Source: an uncultured Bacteroidota bacterium
GTDB taxonomy: Bacteria > Bacteroidota > Bacteroidia > Flavobacteriales > Flavobacteriaceae
NCBI GenBank assembly: GCA_903838055.1
Contig: CAILWV010000006.1
Location: 17,127-81,126, forward strand
Length of the DNA: 64,000 nucleotides
Reading direction: 5' to 3'
Made by a program: the position numbers and the translations under genes. The notes below the pieces were generated by a model that saw only the letters and a program-made list of their open reading frames with translations, did not search any database and was not told where the DNA came from. Positions 63,400 to 64,000 of this stretch are shown here, piece by piece. Numbering within the stretch: the stretch's first letter is position 1; every line of letters starts with the position of its first letter.

Positions 63400-63492
63400 T
63401 CATGAAATATAACCTCTTTTTCTTAGATCTTTAATACATTTTGGGGTATAAAACGCTGCTTTTTCCCTAGCATCAATACATAAGTAAAGGAT
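63400..63492 (-). pseudogene. 3' remnant of an unknown gene
   Basis: A 31-codon open stretch on the minus strand reads FILYLCIDAREKAAFYTPKC and ends KDLRKRGYIS before a stop. The composition looks coding, but a stop lies just upstream and there is no start. It may be the end of a gene whose front was lost next to R3. The family is unknown. Confidence 0.3.
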
Positions 63493-63515
63493 AAATTAAG
63501 AATAGAAAGTTTGAT

Positions 63516-63671
63516 ATTCTTAAAAATATCCAGCATTAACAGCCTTTCGCAGAGGACAAAAAAAAGGACAAATTCAAAAAAATTGAATTTGTCCTTTTTG
63601 TGGGCGATATTGATTTATCTTCAAATCAAATGTTGGATTTTCTTGAATATTTTATTGAGGAAATGTCATAA
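63516..63671. repeat. Repeat R3: recombinase-tail/terminator repeat, right copy
   Basis: It matches 45616-45766 over 156 bases with a handful of changes and matches the recombinase tail at 60708-60781. It has the same hairpin with T-run and GTGGGCGAT (63600-63608). Weak similarity to R1 continues past its end (AACTC-AA-ATT). It is outside the island, so it is an older copy or duplication. Confidence 0.8.
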
Positions 63672-64000
63672 ATAACTCTAATATTTTTTTTATGCATTGT
63701 TAATTTTCTTAAATATAGATTTTAGAATACAATGAATAGTTAATAGAAAACTTAAACTTCCTGTAGCTTAATTATATTATTATATATAAACTAAATCAAT
63801 TATAAAGTTGAATTTGAAACTTAGATTCAAGAAATATAAAAAGGGAAACCTGCCAATGCTTTTCAAGAACAATAAATATCAAAAACTCCTAGAAAGCTTA
63901 GATTTTAGAAATTTAAAAACTATTTTTTTCTCTAAATATTTAAAGGTTAAATGTAAAAAAAACTTTCGAAATTCAGTAAATTTAAAATACTTGAATTATA

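Larger units (their letters stand above)
63294..64000. other. 707-base region downstream of the island with R3
   Basis: It holds a gene remnant (63400-63492) and repeat R3 (63516-63671), listed separately. Between 63672 and the window end the DNA is AT-rich; I see no ORF over 40 codons, RNA or hairpin. Confidence 0.5.

Overview
The window is an AT-rich stretch of a Bacteroidota chromosome, most likely Flavobacterium or a close relative. The evidence is a gliding-motility ABC ATPase (GldA), proteins with Por/type IX secretion tails, a Bacteroidota ExbB-ExbD-ExbD-TonB cluster, many -7 boxes of the flavobacterial form TAnnTTTG, two RNAs resembling the flavo-1 motif, SAM-I and SAM-II riboswitches, and short intergenic repeats typical of the genus.

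Positions 1-45.5 kb are mainly core chromosome. In order: a TPR protein cut by the window edge; formate-tetrahydrofolate ligase; a RES/Xre toxin-antitoxin pair; a MoxR ATPase downstream of two PpiC-type periplasmic chaperones; release factor 3; an ExbB/ExbD/ExbD/TonB/small membrane protein/PstS-like/TPR energy-transduction operon; the kynurenine enzymes Kmo and KynU; a penicillin-acylase-like hydrolase; agmatine deiminase plus N-carbamoylputrescine amidase (agmatine to putrescine); a secreted M36 metalloprotease; queA and aroA; a minus-strand series DAHP synthase/chorismate mutase - rsgA - dtd - RhuM-like - MazG-like; gldA with a PagL-like and a GIN-domain gene; and the methionine cycle (split metH, metF, metK). 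The metH transcript starts with a SAM-I riboswitch and metK with a SAM-II riboswitch, so both halves of the cycle appear to be controlled by the same ligand through unrelated RNAs. aroA has absorbed up to four in-frame intergenic-type repeats, and metH one.

Positions 45.8-60.86 kb form a genomic island at tRNA-Val(UAC). A 50-bp direct repeat of the tRNA 3' half (45799-45848 and 60788-60837) bounds it. The intact tRNA and a large serine recombinase lie at the right end; the original tRNA terminator remains at the left. The cargo is a minus-strand operon for exported signalling and protease proteins: a CHASE2 membrane sensor, a FecR-like exported protein, a decayed CHAT-protease gene, a 1267-residue exported WD40-caspase (C14) protein, a small membrane protein, and a second WD40 gene cut off by the left att site. 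Divergent from it are two lipoproteins, a zinc-ribbon protein, a lipoprotein FtsI/PBP homologue lacking its catalytic serine and lysine, and a truncated MORN protein followed by transposase and formyltransferase remnants. Next to the recombinase are a MerR-like regulator, a zinc-finger protein and a 47-residue ORF. The CHASE2/FecR/CHAT/WD40-caspase operon is the best candidate for an undescribed system.

Positions 60.9-64 kb hold a large exported vWA-domain protein and a third copy of a recombinase-tail/terminator repeat (45601, 60693, 63516), which suggests repeated integrations around this tRNA. All functions are inferred from reading the sequence; no database search was run.
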